64,000 nucleotides of DNA, taken from assembly GCF_020881035.1 (NCBI RefSeq), contig NZ_JAJITC010000001.1, positions 620,001 through 684,000 on the forward strand. The letters are read 5' to 3'. Shown here in pieces: positions 16,400-25,778 of the stretch (the stretch's first letter is position 1; each line of letters begins with the position of its first letter). Under the pieces are notes generated by a model. The model had not been told where the DNA came from. It did no database searches and saw nothing but the letters and a program-made list of their open reading frames with translations. Source of the stretch: Paraburkholderia translucens (GTDB lineage Bacteria; Pseudomonadota; Gammaproteobacteria; Burkholderiales; Burkholderiaceae). Both the position numbers and the translations under genes were made by a program.

Positions 16400-16801
16400 T
16401 TAAGGCTTCGCCGCCGCGGCCGCCGCATCGTCCTCGCGGAACAGCTTGTCGGCCAGGTGGAACGCTGAGTTAGCCGCCGGCACGCCGCAGTAAATCGCGG
16501 TCTGCATCAGCACTTCCTTGATCTGCTCGCGCGACACGCCGTTGTTCTTCGCGGCGCGCAGGTGCAGCGCGAGTTCTTCGCTGCGGTTCAACGCAACCAT
16601 CATCGCGATCGTCAGCAGGCTGCGCGTATGACGCGGCAGACCTTCACGCGTCCAGATCTCGCCCCACGCATAGCGCGTGATCAGGTTCTGGAACTCCTCG
16701 GTCAGCTCGGTGCGGTTCGCGAGCGAACGGTCCACGTGCGCGTCGCCCAGCACCGCGCGACGCACCCCCATGCCGGCTTCGTAACGGTCTTCGTCGTTCA
16801 T
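16400..16801 (-). CDS. pcaC: 4-carboxymuconolactone decarboxylase
   Basis: 133 residues, the usual size. The core LITRYAWGEIWTREGLPRHT and EVLMQTAIYCGVPAANSAFH with the conserved Cys and His of the AhpD-like fold are intact. It converts 4-carboxymuconolactone to 3-oxoadipate enol-lactone in protocatechuate breakdown. The ATG overlaps the pcaD stop by four bases. It is the last gene of the pca operon and adjoins the toxin island on its 3' side. Confidence 0.93.
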   Translation of the reverse strand: MNDEDRYEAGMGVRRAVLGDAHVDRSLANRTELTEEFQNLITRYAWGEIWTREGLPRHTRSLLTIAMMVALNRSEELALHLRAAKNNGVSREQIKEVLMQTAIYCGVPAANSAFHLADKLFREDDAAAAAAKP

Positions 16802-17589
16802 TTTGTATCCGTCAGAAAGTCGAGCACGGTTTTCGTGAACTCGTCGACCTTCTCGATGTTAGAAATATGCGAGGCGTTGAGCTCGACGTAACGTGCGCCC
16901 GGAATCGCCTGCGCGAGTTCGCGCCCCTGCGCGGGGGTCGCGGCCAGATCGTGCGTGCCACTGATCACGAGCGTCGGCAGCTTGATGCCCGGCACTTCAG
17001 GGCGCAGATCGGCCGCGTCGATCGCGTCGCAGTTCGACGCGTAGCCTTCCTTGTCGGTATGCACGAACACGTCGCGGATCATCGCCAGAACGACCGGCTC
17101 GCGCTCGATGAAGTCTGCCGTGAACCAGCGCGGCAGCACCGCGTCGGCAAGCGCGAACATGCCTTCGTGGCGCGCCTTCGCGGCACGCGGCACCCACACT
17201 TCCGGCGAGCCGATGCGCGCGGCGGTGTTGGACAGCACGACGCGCTCGAAGCGGTCGCCGTGACGCGCGGCAAGCGCGATGCCGGTCAGGCCGCCCATCG
17301 AGATGCCGCAGAAGTTCGCGCGCGCGATCTTCAGCGTGTCCATCAGGCCGAGCACGTCGCCGCTCAGCTGTTCGATCGTGTAGGGCCCCTTCGGTGCTTC
17401 CGAATGACCGTGGCCGCGCGTGTCGTACCGCAGCACGCGGAAGTGCTTCGACAACGCCGCGACCTGCGACGACCACATGGACATATCGGTGCCGAGCGAA
17501 TTCGACAGCACGAGCCACGGCGCATGGCCATGACGATCGCCGTCGATACGATAGTGAAGCTCGGTGCCGTTGACTGCGGCGTAAGGCAT
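16798..17589 (-). CDS. pcaD: 3-oxoadipate enol-lactonase
   Basis: 263 residues from the ATG with AAGGAG; longer frames upstream run antisense to pcaB. Alpha/beta hydrolase marks: SNSLGTDMSMWSSQ, RYDTRGHGHSEAPKGPYT, nucleophile elbow GISMGG, acid near SGTHDLAATP and catalytic His in NASHISNIE. It hydrolyses 3-oxoadipate enol-lactone to 3-oxoadipate. It lies between pcaB and pcaC with tight spacing, so the three are one transcript. Confidence 0.93.
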   Translation of the reverse strand: MPYAAVNGTELHYRIDGDRHGHAPWLVLSNSLGTDMSMWSSQVAALSKHFRVLRYDTRGHGHSEAPKGPYTIEQLSGDVLGLMDTLKIARANFCGISMGGLTGIALAARHGDRFERVVLSNTAARIGSPEVWVPRAAKARHEGMFALADAVLPRWFTADFIEREPVVLAMIRDVFVHTDKEGYASNCDAIDAADLRPEVPGIKLPTLVISGTHDLAATPAQGRELAQAIPGARYVELNASHISNIEKVDEFTKTVLDFLTDTK

Positions 17590-17594
17590 GCCGG

Positions 17595-18974
17595 TTACTC
17601 CTTGGAATGGGCGCGCTGCGCGCGCGAGGTGTGAAGCGCCAGCGCGGCGTCGACATATGCGTGCGCCTGGCCGACGTATTGAGCGGGATCGAGCAGCCGC
17701 TTCAGGCGCTCGAGCGAAAGATGTTCGGTGACGACCGGGTCGGCGGCGAGCACGTCGTACAGCGTCTTGCCGTCGCGGATCGCCGCCTTCGACGCGCGCT
17801 CGACCAGATGATGCGCGTCGAGCCGGCCGATGGAATCGCCGAGCGCGAGCATCACCGCTTCGCCGAGGATCAGGCCGTGCGTAACGCCGAGATTCGCGGC
17901 GAGGCGCGCTTCGTTGACGTTCAGGCCGGACGCGATCTGCTCGATGTTCGCGAGCGCGCCGCCCGCGAGGCGCGCGAGATCCGGCAGCGCGTCCCATTCG
18001 GCCTGCCAGCCGCCGAGCGCGCGCTCGTGCTCCTGCACCATGCCGGCAAATACGGTTGCCACCAGGCCGGGCGCGCGCGTCGCGGCGGTCAGCACTGCTG
18101 CGCAGCCGACCGGGTTGCGCTTGTGCGGCATCGTCGATGAACCGCCCTTGCCGGCCGCGGCCGGCTCGGCGAGTTCGTCGATTTCGGTTTGCATCTGCAG
18201 CGAAACATCGCGCGCGATCTTGCCGAGCGTGCCGATCAGCATGCCGAACAGCGACGCCGTTTCGGCGATGCGATCGCGCTGCGTGTGCCACGGCAAGGTC
18301 GGCACCGCGAGGCCGAGTTCTTTGGCTAGCGACTGCGTGACCTGCGGCGCCGCTTCGCGCAGACTCGCGAGCGTGCCGGCCGCGCCGCCGAATTGCAGCA
18401 CGAGCACGCGCTCGCGCAGCGCATCGAGCCGCTCGCGATGACGCAACAGCGCGTCGAGCCATTGTGCGAATTTGAGGCCAAGCGTAATCGGCAGCGCCTG
18501 TTGCAGCCACGTGCGGCCGATCATCGGCGTCGCGCGATGGGTGGCCGCGAGTTTCGCGATCGCGTCGCAGGTGGATTGCAGGCCGCTATCGAGCAGCTCG
18601 AAAGTGTCGCGCAGTTGCAGCACCGTCGCCGTATCGATGATGTCCTGGCTCGTCGCGCCCCAATGCACGTATTTGCCCGCTTCGGCATCGGCGGCCTTGA
18701 CGCGCGCGGTCAGTTGCTTGACGAGCGGTATCGCGAGATTGCCGCCGAGCGCCGCATCGCGTGCGAGCGCGTCGGCGTCGAGTTGATCGGCCTGGCAGGC
18801 GGCTTCGATCGCGGGGACGGCGGATTCAGGAATGACTTGATGGGCGGCCGAAGCGCGCGCGAGCGCGGCTTCGACGTCGAGCATCCGTTGCAGCGTGGCA
18901 CGCGGCGCCCAGATGTCGTTCATCGGCTGCGTGCCGCAAAGAAGGCCAGTCAGACGGGCGCTGGAGTCGAGCAT
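17595..18974 (-). CDS. pcaB: 3-carboxy-cis,cis-muconate cycloisomerase
   Basis: 459 residues starting MLDSSARLTGLL. It belongs to the fumarase/aspartase superfamily, with the signature GSSTMPHKRNPVGC and VHWGATSQDIIDTATVLQL. The enzyme lactonises 3-carboxymuconate to 4-carboxymuconolactone. Length fits PcaB (about 450). The start is chosen by homology; the ribosome site is weak. A gap of 300 bases separates it from pcaJ. Confidence 0.92.
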   Translation of the reverse strand: MLDSSARLTGLLCGTQPMNDIWAPRATLQRMLDVEAALARASAAHQVIPESAVPAIEAACQADQLDADALARDAALGGNLAIPLVKQLTARVKAADAEAGKYVHWGATSQDIIDTATVLQLRDTFELLDSGLQSTCDAIAKLAATHRATPMIGRTWLQQALPITLGLKFAQWLDALLRHRERLDALRERVLVLQFGGAAGTLASLREAAPQVTQSLAKELGLAVPTLPWHTQRDRIAETASLFGMLIGTLGKIARDVSLQMQTEIDELAEPAAAGKGGSSTMPHKRNPVGCAAVLTAATRAPGLVATVFAGMVQEHERALGGWQAEWDALPDLARLAGGALANIEQIASGLNVNEARLAANLGVTHGLILGEAVMLALGDSIGRLDAHHLVERASKAAIRDGKTLYDVLAADPVVTEHLSLERLKRLLDPAQYVGQAHAYVDAALALHTSRAQRAHSKE

Positions 18975-19274
18975 GGTGGCGTCGATGTTCGAGGGAATCG
19001 GAAAGGAAGTAGCGGCGCGCGGCGGCTCGAAGCAGGCGCGGCGACTGCGCGATGCCGTGCGTGGGTGGCGGCATGTGCTGCGTATTGTGCGCCAAACGCC
19101 GCCGGCACGTCGCCGAAGTCGCCAGGCGAGCGCTGTCGAGGAATCTGCCTTGCCAGCGCCGGCCCATTCGCGCAATGATGCGCACTGCATGGATGCGACG
19201 CAGCGCGTCGTGCAGACGAGGCGCCACGGGTGCGGCCGTCGAACTGCCCGCCGCCGTGACGCCTCAGCCAACCA
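18975..19274. other. 300-bp gap between pcaJ and pcaB, nothing recognised
   Basis: No frame here shows family resemblance or a good ribosome site on either strand. It could hold an internal promoter for pcaBDC, but no clear -35/-10 pair or operator was identified. Confidence 0.4.
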
Positions 19275-19934
19275 TCAGGCCGCGTGCGCGGCCTGCGTGC
19301 CGTCGGTCATTGGCACGCCGGTCAGCTTCAGCAGTTCGTCGAAGCCGATGTCCGTGAAAATCTCGCGCACGACGAGACCTTCCTTCGTAACGTCGATCAT
19401 CGCGAGGTCCGTATAGATACGGGTCACGCAACCGATACCGGTGACCGGGTACGAGCACTCGGTGGTGATCTTGCTTTCGCCCTGCTTGGTCAGGTGTTCC
19501 ATCATCACGTAGACCTGCTTCGCGCCGATCGCGAGGTCCATCGCGCCGCCGACCGCCGGAATCGCGTCGGGCGCGCCCGTGTGCCAGTTCGCGAGGTCGC
19601 CCTTCGCCGACACCTGGAACGCGCCGAGCACGCAGAAGTCCAGATGGCCGCCGCGCATCATCGCGAACGAATCCGCGTGATGGAAGTAGGCGCCGCCCGT
19701 CAACAGCGTGACGTGCTGCTTGCCGGCGTTGATCAGTTCGTCGTCTTCTTCGCCCTTCGCCGGTGCCGGGCCCATGCCGAGCAGACCGTTTTCGCTGTGC
19801 AGGAAAATTTCCTTGTCGGCGGCGAGGTGGTTCGCCACCAGCGTCGGCACGCCGATGCCGAGGTTCACGTAAGCGCCTTCAGGGATGTCCTGGGCAACGC
19901 GCTTGGCCATTTCATCGCGGGTCAGTTTCTTCAT
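19275..19934 (-). CDS. pcaJ: 3-oxoacid (3-oxoadipate) CoA-transferase, beta subunit
   Basis: 219 residues from MKKLTRDEMAKRVAQ, with GGAG upstream; the frame is open for 17 more codons into pcaI but without support. The catalytic Glu lies in SENGLLGMGP, and the GGAMDLAIGAKQVYVMMEH block is typical of subunit B. With PcaI it moves CoA from succinyl-CoA to 3-oxoadipate. The ScoB subunit of succinyl-CoA:acetoacetate transferase is similar, but the pca neighbours favour PcaJ. Confidence 0.88.
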   Translation of the reverse strand: MKKLTRDEMAKRVAQDIPEGAYVNLGIGVPTLVANHLAADKEIFLHSENGLLGMGPAPAKGEEDDELINAGKQHVTLLTGGAYFHHADSFAMMRGGHLDFCVLGAFQVSAKGDLANWHTGAPDAIPAVGGAMDLAIGAKQVYVMMEHLTKQGESKITTECSYPVTGIGCVTRIYTDLAMIDVTKEGLVVREIFTDIGFDELLKLTGVPMTDGTQAAHAA

Positions 19935-19947
19935 CTCGGTCTCCGGT

Positions 19948-20655
19948 TCAGGCAGCAGCGTCGTGAGGATTGGGCGTCGGGGCATGCGCTGCTTGCGGCA
20001 CCGCGATCACGCGTTGCACGAAAATGCCGGGCGTGACGATTTCTTCCGGATCGAGGCCGCCGAGCGGCACCACTTCCGACACCTGCACGATCGCGGTCTT
20101 CGCCGCGGTTGCCATGATCGGCCCGAAGTTACGCGCGGTCTTGCGATAGATCAGGTTGCCCCAGCGGTCGCCCTTGTACGCCTTGATCAGCGCGAAGTCG
20201 GCATGCAGCGGCGACTCGAGCACGTAGTGACGGCCGTCGATCAGGCGGGTTTCCTTGCCTTCGGCGAGCTTGGTGCCGTATGCGGTCGGCGTGAAGAAGC
20301 CGCCGATGCCCGCGCCCGCGGCGCGGATGCGCTCGGCGAGGTTGCCTTGCGGCACGAGTTCGAGTTCGATTTCGCCGGCGCGATAGAGTGCGTCGAACAC
20401 ATAGGAGTCGGTTTGGCGCGGGAACGAGCAGATGATCTTGCGCACGCGTTTGGCCTTCAGCAGCGCTGCGAGGCCGATATCGCCGTTACCTGCATTGTTG
20501 TTGACGATGGTCAGGTCGCGCGCGCCCTGCTCGATCAGCGCGTCGATCAGCTCGGACGGCATGCCGGCCGTGCCGAAGCCGCCGATCATCACGGTCGCGC
20601 CGTCGTGCACATCGGCAACCGCCGATTGAAGTGTCTCGAAAATCTTGTTGATCAT
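19948..20655 (-). CDS. pcaI: 3-oxoacid (3-oxoadipate) CoA-transferase, alpha subunit
   Basis: 235 residues. The family A-subunit pattern is complete: GATVMIGGFGTAGMP, LTIVNNNAGNGDIG, and ELVPQGNLAERIRAAGAGIGGFFTP. It starts 13 bases upstream of pcaJ and is the first gene of the pca set on this strand. A palindrome upstream may bind an IclR-type regulator. No pcaR, pcaK or pcaGH gene is in the window. Confidence 0.88.
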   Translation of the reverse strand: MINKIFETLQSAVADVHDGATVMIGGFGTAGMPSELIDALIEQGARDLTIVNNNAGNGDIGLAALLKAKRVRKIICSFPRQTDSYVFDALYRAGEIELELVPQGNLAERIRAAGAGIGGFFTPTAYGTKLAEGKETRLIDGRHYVLESPLHADFALIKAYKGDRWGNLIYRKTARNFGPIMATAAKTAIVQVSEVVPLGGLDPEEIVTPGIFVQRVIAVPQAAHAPTPNPHDAAA

Positions 20656-20816
20656 GTCGAATTTCCTTTGGGGGCGCTACGTGCCGCTGGGTTGACAGCC
20701 CTACGGGAAGGTTCGCGGCAAGGCTCGCGCGGAAACAGTCTGCGGGCATGCTGGCGACGGCTCCGGCAAGCGCCTTCGATGGGTTCGCGGCAAATTGTTC
20801 GCCCTGAGAACAGTGA

Positions 20817-20829
20817 TTCGTTTAGCGAA
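20817..20829. promoter_or_regulatory. TTCG-N5-CGAA palindrome upstream of pcaI, possible IclR/PcaR-type site
   Basis: TTCG and CGAA flank five bases about 160 bases before the pcaI start. IclR-family activators of beta-ketoadipate genes bind short palindromes of this kind. A TTCG also occurs nearby at about 20798. The site is short, so chance occurrence is quite possible. Confidence 0.3.
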
Positions 20830-20970
20830 CGCCCGGGGATTATGGTTGTCGTTTGGGCGGGTTGTCAAGGCGTGGAAATCCCCTTCATCATAGGTCGCTC
20901 TGCGCGGTTGCGACGGCCTGCGTCGCGCCTGGCCTGCGCGTGAGAAGTTCGTGTGTATATCGAAAGGCGT

Positions 20971-21223
20971 GGAGTCAACACCGCGCTCGACGCGATGCCG
21001 CGCATCGAGAAAGGCATGCGCGACGTGCAGGACTTCGATCCGGCGACGAGCACACACACATTCTCGATCGCGCTGTCCGAGGTCGGCGAGACCTCGAAAA
21101 GAAGCGCATCAGGCGGGGCGCCGTGCCTGAAACGCCGCATTTCACGAGTCTGCTGTTCATCCTTGCGCGTACCGATCTGCTTGCGACCGTGCCACAAGGG
21201 GCATTGGCACCTTCGGGCGCAAA
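20971..21223 (+). pseudogene. LysR-family regulator remnant
   Basis: Two pieces of a LysR protein are visible in two frames. The first (to about 21093) reads [16 protein letters not shown], then [20 protein letters not shown], the normal transition from linker to effector domain. The second (about 21105-21223) reads [20 protein letters not shown], which belongs near residue 200 of such proteins. The helix-turn-helix and most of the effector domain are gone. It lies just upstream of folE and downstream of nothing related. Confidence 0.65.
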
Positions 21224-21296
21224 ACATGGAACAATGGCCTCAGTTACTGACCCCGCGCGTCCCACCGCGTCGACGCGCGCTCCAGGAGGGCGACGC

Positions 21297-21935
21297 ATGA
21301 CCAGCAGCAAGGCAAAGAAGACCAAACCCGCAGCGGCAGTCGAACGTCCAAGCCGCGAAGAAGCTGAAGCAGCCGTGCGCGTGATGCTGCGCTGGGCCGG
21401 CGACGATCCCAGCCGTGAAGGCCTCATCGACACGCCGGCGCGCGTAGTGCGCGCTTACGAGGAGTTCTTCGCCGGCTATCAGGTCGATCCGCGCGACATC
21501 CTCGCGCGCACCTTCTCCGAAGTGGACGGCTACGACGAAATGATCGTGCTGAAAGACATCCGCTTCGAAAGCTATTGCGAGCACCATATGGTGCCGATCA
21601 TCGGACGCGCGCACGTCGCGTATCTGCCGAATCATCGCGTGGTCGGCATTTCGAAGCTCGCGCGTCTCGTCGACGCGTTCGCGAAACGGCTGCAGATCCA
21701 GGAAAAGATGACGGTGCAAATCGCCGATACGCTGAACGACGTGCTGCAGCCGGCCGGCGTCGGCGTGATTCTCGAAGCCGCGCATCAGTGCATGTCGACA
21801 CGCGGCGTGCATAAGGCCGGCGTCACGATGGTCACGTCGCGTATGCTCGGCACGTTCCGCACCGACCCATCGACGCGGCGGGAGTTTCTGGCGATCGTCG
21901 GAAATCCGGGGGTAGTCGCGATGCCGAATGCCTGA
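21297..21935 (+). CDS. folE: GTP cyclohydrolase I
   Basis: 212 residues from the ATG preceded by AGGAGG; the frame is open further upstream through the LysR remnant but that part is unrelated. Zinc and catalytic residues are present in [22 protein letters not shown] and in [12 protein letters not shown]. The enzyme makes 7,8-dihydroneopterin triphosphate, the first step of folate and pterin synthesis. It stands alone. Confidence 0.95.
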   Translation: MTSSKAKKTKPAAAVERPSREEAEAAVRVMLRWAGDDPSREGLIDTPARVVRAYEEFFAGYQVDPRDILARTFSEVDGYDEMIVLKDIRFESYCEHHMVPIIGRAHVAYLPNHRVVGISKLARLVDAFAKRLQIQEKMTVQIADTLNDVLQPAGVGVILEAAHQCMSTRGVHKAGVTMVTSRMLGTFRTDPSTRREFLAIVGNPGVVAMPNA

Positions 21936-22129
21936 AGGAGTGAACATCGGCGGGGGCAGTTTGCGGTTCGTTCGCCGACGATGCCGCCTCCGCCCTTGCG
22001 AATCGGCCTCGCCCTTCGCGCGCACTCTGGTCGAGCACACGGGTAATGTCGCGGTGAGCATGCGGGGTTGGCCGTTAGTTGCGTATTTGCAGGCATACCG
22101 GCTCAACAGCATCGACAGGAGCGCCTCAA

Positions 22130-23239
22130 TTGGTCCAGTTTCCGTTGTCCGCGGTTTCAACCTGGGGCAGCGCGATCGTGTTCGTCAACGTCCTGCTGAC
22201 GCGCCTCGGCGTACCGATTCCGGCTGTGCCGATGCTGCTGTTCGCGGGCTCGGCGATCGCCGCGGGCACCCTGTCGTTCTGGCCGATCCTCGGCGCGGCG
22301 GTGCTGGCCTCATTGATCGGCGACGGCACCTGGTTCGCGGCCGGCCGCCTCTACGGCCGCAAGCTGCTCGCGTGGCTCGGCCGCCTGTCGCCCGCCGTCG
22401 ATGCGAGGCTCGAAACGGCGCGCGCGCTGTTCGAACGCTATGGCATGCCCCTCGTGTCGATTTCGAAGTTCGTGCCCGGGCTCGGGCTGATCACCCCGCC
22501 GCTGATGGGCACCACGGCCGTCGATATCCGCATCTACGTGCTGTGGGATCTGGCGAGCGTGGTCGCGTGGGCGGCGTTCTGGCTGCTCGGCGGCGCGGCG
22601 GTGGAACGCCAACTGCACATGCTGCGCGCGTTCGCCGAGCGGCGCGGCGGCACGTTCGCCGACATGCTTCTTGCCGTGGCGCTCGTCTATCTGTTCTACA
22701 GGCTGCATCTGCGCTATCGCGAACGGCGTCGCTTCGCGCGAGCCGCGTCGGGCCCAGCCACGCCGGCGCCGGACCTGCCGACCCGCGCCTCACCGCCGAG
22801 CGCCGCGTCGAGGATGTCGTGGCGCTGGCGACGCCTCGGCCGGACGAGCCGCATGGCGCAGTCCCGTGTGTTCGATGCCCGGCCCGGCGCCCCGCTGCCC
22901 GACCTGCAATGTCGGATCCCCAATGCGCTTGCGCTCGATCCGCATTCGCCCGAACAGATCGACGGCGCACTGCGCGCGCACGACATGGTGATCTATTGCA
23001 TCTGCCCGGACAGCGCGACTGCGCTCGCGGTCTCGCAACACATGCGCAGCCACGGCTATACGCGCATTCGCGCGCTGCGCGGCGGACTCGATGCCTGGCA
23101 GCGGCGCGGCTTTCCGGTGGCGTTGCTGGCGAATGCGGACGCTTCGGCTGCTGATGCGCAGCCCCCGGCGTCGCGCGACGAGACGTCAGCGGCGGTGACG
23201 TTGCGCGGATTCGCGCCATCTGGCGCGCAACGCGCCTGA
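22130..23239 (+). CDS. DedA-family membrane protein fused to a rhodanese-like domain
   Basis: 369 residues from a TTG preceded by AGGAG with nine-base spacing; no ATG fits. Residues 1-190 are DedA/SNARE-associated: FVNVLLTRLGVPIPAVPMLL, SLIGDGTWFAAGRLYGRKLL and FVPGLGLITPPLMG. A linker rich in Ala, Pro and Ser (about 205-240) leads to a rhodanese-like domain with DARPGAPLPD, the active-site region VIYCICPDSATALA, and GLDAWQRRGFPV. DedA proteins act in membrane lipid and envelope maintenance. The Cys could be a catalytic sulfur carrier. Confidence 0.85.
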   Translation: MVQFPLSAVSTWGSAIVFVNVLLTRLGVPIPAVPMLLFAGSAIAAGTLSFWPILGAAVLASLIGDGTWFAAGRLYGRKLLAWLGRLSPAVDARLETARALFERYGMPLVSISKFVPGLGLITPPLMGTTAVDIRIYVLWDLASVVAWAAFWLLGGAAVERQLHMLRAFAERRGGTFADMLLAVALVYLFYRLHLRYRERRRFARAASGPATPAPDLPTRASPPSAASRMSWRWRRLGRTSRMAQSRVFDARPGAPLPDLQCRIPNALALDPHSPEQIDGALRAHDMVIYCICPDSATALAVSQHMRSHGYTRIRALRGGLDAWQRRGFPVALLANADASAADAQPPASRDETSAAVTLRGFAPSGAQRA

Positions 23240-23301
23240 ATCACGCTGCACCGCGACAGCTCGGCCCCGGCAAAGCGCGCCCGCCCCCGGAGCGCGCAGC
23301 G

Positions 23302-24903
23302 TTAAAGCCCGGCCCCCGCACGAGAACCCGCCTGCGCCGCCGCCCCCTCTTTCCACTGCGCCGAACAGGTGCGATTGCGCCCCTGATGCTTCGCCACATA
23401 CAGCTGTTGATCGGCGGCGGCCAGCAGATCGAGCCCGTTCGCGACATCGGTCGACGGCGGCAGCGCCGTCGCGCAGCCGACGCTCACCGTCACCCCGCGC
23501 GGCGCCCCCTGTTCCGGCACGATGACCTGGCTTTCCACCTTGCGGCGAATCTGCTCCGCGACCGCGAACGCACCTTCCGCCGTGGTATCCGGCAGCACCA
23601 CCGCGAACTCTTCGCCGCCGTAGCGCGCGACCAGATCGCTCGAGCGTCGCGCCACCGACGCGATGCAATCGGCCACCGCGATCAATACCTCGTCGCCGCT
23701 GTCATGGCCGTAGGTGTCGTTGAAGGTCTTGAAGTGATCGATATCGATGAACAGCACCGAAAGCGGCTTCCTCTCGCGTTGCGCGCGCCGCCATTCGTCG
23801 TCGAGCCGTTTGTCGAGCACGCGGCGATTGTCGAGCCTCGTCAGTGGATCGGTCGTGGCCAGACGCTGCAGCGCAGCCTGCGCACGCTGCTTGTCGCGCA
23901 GCGCGAACGCGAGCAGCCATGATACGAACACGAACACCGCGCCGAACCCGATGGTCAGCGCAGCGGCGACATGACTGCGATGCTGCCACGGCGCGAGCAC
24001 GTCGTCGACGGCGGGCGCGACCACCGCGATCAGCGGCGTGCCCGGCACATGGGTGTACGTGTAGATGCGACGCACGCCGTCGATCGTCGCGATCGCCTCA
24101 TAGGTGCCAGAGCCGTGCGTGTCCATTTCGCGAAAACGCGGCGGCATCGCGATGTTCGAGCCGATCTCGGGCGCGGCAAGCGGCTTACGCGCAAGCAGCG
24201 TGCCGTCCGTCATCACGATGAAGACAGAGCCTTGGGCACCGGTATCGATCCGGTCGAGCAGGTGCTGGAAGTACTCGATGCGGATCGCGAGCAGCGCGAT
24301 GCCGGCAAAGCGGCCTTGCGCGTCGTCGATGCGCCGCGTGAGCGCGATCGACAGTTCGCCGCCGCGCAGCCGCGAAGTGTACGGATGCGAGAAACACAGG
24401 CCCGCCGCAGGATTGCGCTGGTGCACCTGAAAGTATTCGCGGTCGTCGAGACGGATGGTGGTGTTGGCGTCTTCATACTGCGCGGCGGCCACCTGGCCGT
24501 TGGCGTCCACTACGTAAGCGCCGCCGAGATAGGCCGCGGTCGTGACGCGATCGAACAGCATCGCCTGGCGCTCGGGAGCCGGCAGCGTCCAGGTGAGCGG
24601 ATCGCGGGCGACATCCGCCATCGCTTGCAGAGACAGACTATAAATCTCGACGTTGCGCTCGAGATCCGCGGAAATGATCGACACGAGGTTTTGCGAGGTC
24701 TGGCGAGCATGATCGAGCGTCTCGCTGCGGCCCGCGCCGACCTCCAGCGCGATCAGAATCGACATGGCCAACGCGACCAGCGTGCCAGCGATGCCAGCCA
24801 CCCAAGGGCGGTTGCCCACATAGCGTGTCATCCCCACCCGGACGAAACGCCACGTGTGTCGCAGCCGATGACGCAGCGAAAGCGCTTGCCGTGCCACGCT
24901 CAT
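23302..24903 (-). CDS. Membrane diguanylate cyclase with periplasmic sensor (dCACHE-GGDEF)
   Basis: 533 residues. A transmembrane helix near 35-55 and another near 320-340 enclose a periplasmic sensor region of about 265 residues with CACHE-like features (TAAYLGGAYVVDANGQVAAA, DDREYFQVHQ). The GGDEF domain begins at TDPLTRLDNRRVLDK; the active site is RYGGEEFAVVL, and an inhibitory site RSSD lies five residues before it. The enzyme should make c-di-GMP and be product-inhibited. Ligand unknown. No phosphodiesterase domain is fused. Confidence 0.92.
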   Translation of the reverse strand: MSVARQALSLRHRLRHTWRFVRVGMTRYVGNRPWVAGIAGTLVALAMSILIALEVGAGRSETLDHARQTSQNLVSIISADLERNVEIYSLSLQAMADVARDPLTWTLPAPERQAMLFDRVTTAAYLGGAYVVDANGQVAAAQYEDANTTIRLDDREYFQVHQRNPAAGLCFSHPYTSRLRGGELSIALTRRIDDAQGRFAGIALLAIRIEYFQHLLDRIDTGAQGSVFIVMTDGTLLARKPLAAPEIGSNIAMPPRFREMDTHGSGTYEAIATIDGVRRIYTYTHVPGTPLIAVVAPAVDDVLAPWQHRSHVAAALTIGFGAVFVFVSWLLAFALRDKQRAQAALQRLATTDPLTRLDNRRVLDKRLDDEWRRAQRERKPLSVLFIDIDHFKTFNDTYGHDSGDEVLIAVADCIASVARRSSDLVARYGGEEFAVVLPDTTAEGAFAVAEQIRRKVESQVIVPEQGAPRGVTVSVGCATALPPSTDVANGLDLLAAADQQLYVAKHQGRNRTCSAQWKEGAAAQAGSRAGAGL

Positions 24904-24997
24904 CGCCTCCTTTTACGGACTATCCCCGCGCACCGGCAACACGGTGCGCCTTGCAGATCTGACGTCACTCCAGCGTAGCAAAGATAATCCTCACCCG

Positions 24998-25030
24998 CGA
25001 TTCGCGGGCGATTCGCGGGCGATTCGCGGG
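24998..25030. repeat. Three tandem copies of an 11-bp unit
   Basis: CGATTCGCGGG occurs three times head to tail, followed by a degenerate fourth copy. It lies in the gap between the divergent cyclase and SDR genes. It may be simple replication slippage. Confidence 0.8.
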
Positions 25031-25184
25031 GGCTTCGCGCCGCATGTCCGCCGCTTTGCCAATCGCGCGATGGCGGGCCGCCTCGCCAGCGTCTATCCTC
25101 GACCCGTAGGGCCGCGCGCATTGCATGGCTCGACGATGCAGTGTGCAGCGCGGCAAACACGGCAAACCAATCCCGGGAGGATGT

Positions 25185-25778
25185 ATGCGCATACTTGTTG
25201 TCGGTGCGACCGGCTTGCTCGGCTCGCACATCGTGCGGCTGCTCGCCGCCGAGCATGACGTGGTCGGCGCAAGCCGCAAGGGCTCCGAATTACATGTCGA
25301 CCTGTCGGACAAGCGCAGCATCGAAGCGATGTATGCGCAAGGTGGCAGCTTCGATGCGATCGTTTGCGCGGCCGGCTCGGCAAAATTCGCGCCGCTTGCA
25401 TCGCTCGCCGACGAAGACTTTTCGTTCAGTCTTGCCAACAAGCTGATGGGCCAGGTCAACCTGGTGCGCTGCGGCACGGCGCATGTCTCCCAAGGCGGCT
25501 CGTTCACTCTGACGAGCGGCGTGCTCGCGCAACAGCCGATGGAAGGCAGCGCAGCGGTCAGCATCGTGAATGCGGGTGTCGAAGCGTTTGCGCGCTCGGC
25601 CGCGCTCGAGTTGCGCGGCAAGGCACGCGTCAATGTGGTGAGCCCGGGCTGGGTCGCCGAGACGCTCGAATCGATGGGCCGTGATCCGTCGCAAGGGGTG
25701 CCGGCCGAAATCGTCGCGCAGGCTTATAAACGCAGCCTCGGCGGCAGCGCGAGCGGGGAAGTGATAAGCGCATCGTAA
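25185..25778 (+). CDS. Short-chain dehydrogenase (small, about 200 aa type)
   Basis: 197 residues from ATG after GGGAGG. The N-terminal nucleotide site is VVGATGLLGSHIVRLL; FDAIVCAAGSAKFAP replaces the usual NAG motif; the active-site Ser is in SFTLTSGVLA, but the usual Tyr-x3-Lys is not evident, the position reading SIVNAGVEAF. Such short SDRs are common in proteobacteria and lack known substrates. A paralog of the same type is at 37227-37832. Confidence 0.8.
   Translation: MRILVVGATGLLGSHIVRLLAAEHDVVGASRKGSELHVDLSDKRSIEAMYAQGGSFDAIVCAAGSAKFAPLASLADEDFSFSLANKLMGQVNLVRCGTAHVSQGGSFTLTSGVLAQQPMEGSAAVSIVNAGVEAFARSAALELRGKARVNVVSPGWVAETLESMGRDPSQGVPAEIVAQAYKRSLGGSASGEVISAS

Noticed and set aside
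16798-18510. N-terminal extension of the PcaD frame by over 300 codons
   Set aside because: The extra part is Arg/Ala-rich shadow of pcaB; PcaD has a good ribosome site and normal length from 17589.
24998-25030. Tandem 11-bp repeats as a regulator-binding array
   Set aside because: Only three perfect copies of a GC-rich unit in a GC-rich background; slippage is the simpler reading.
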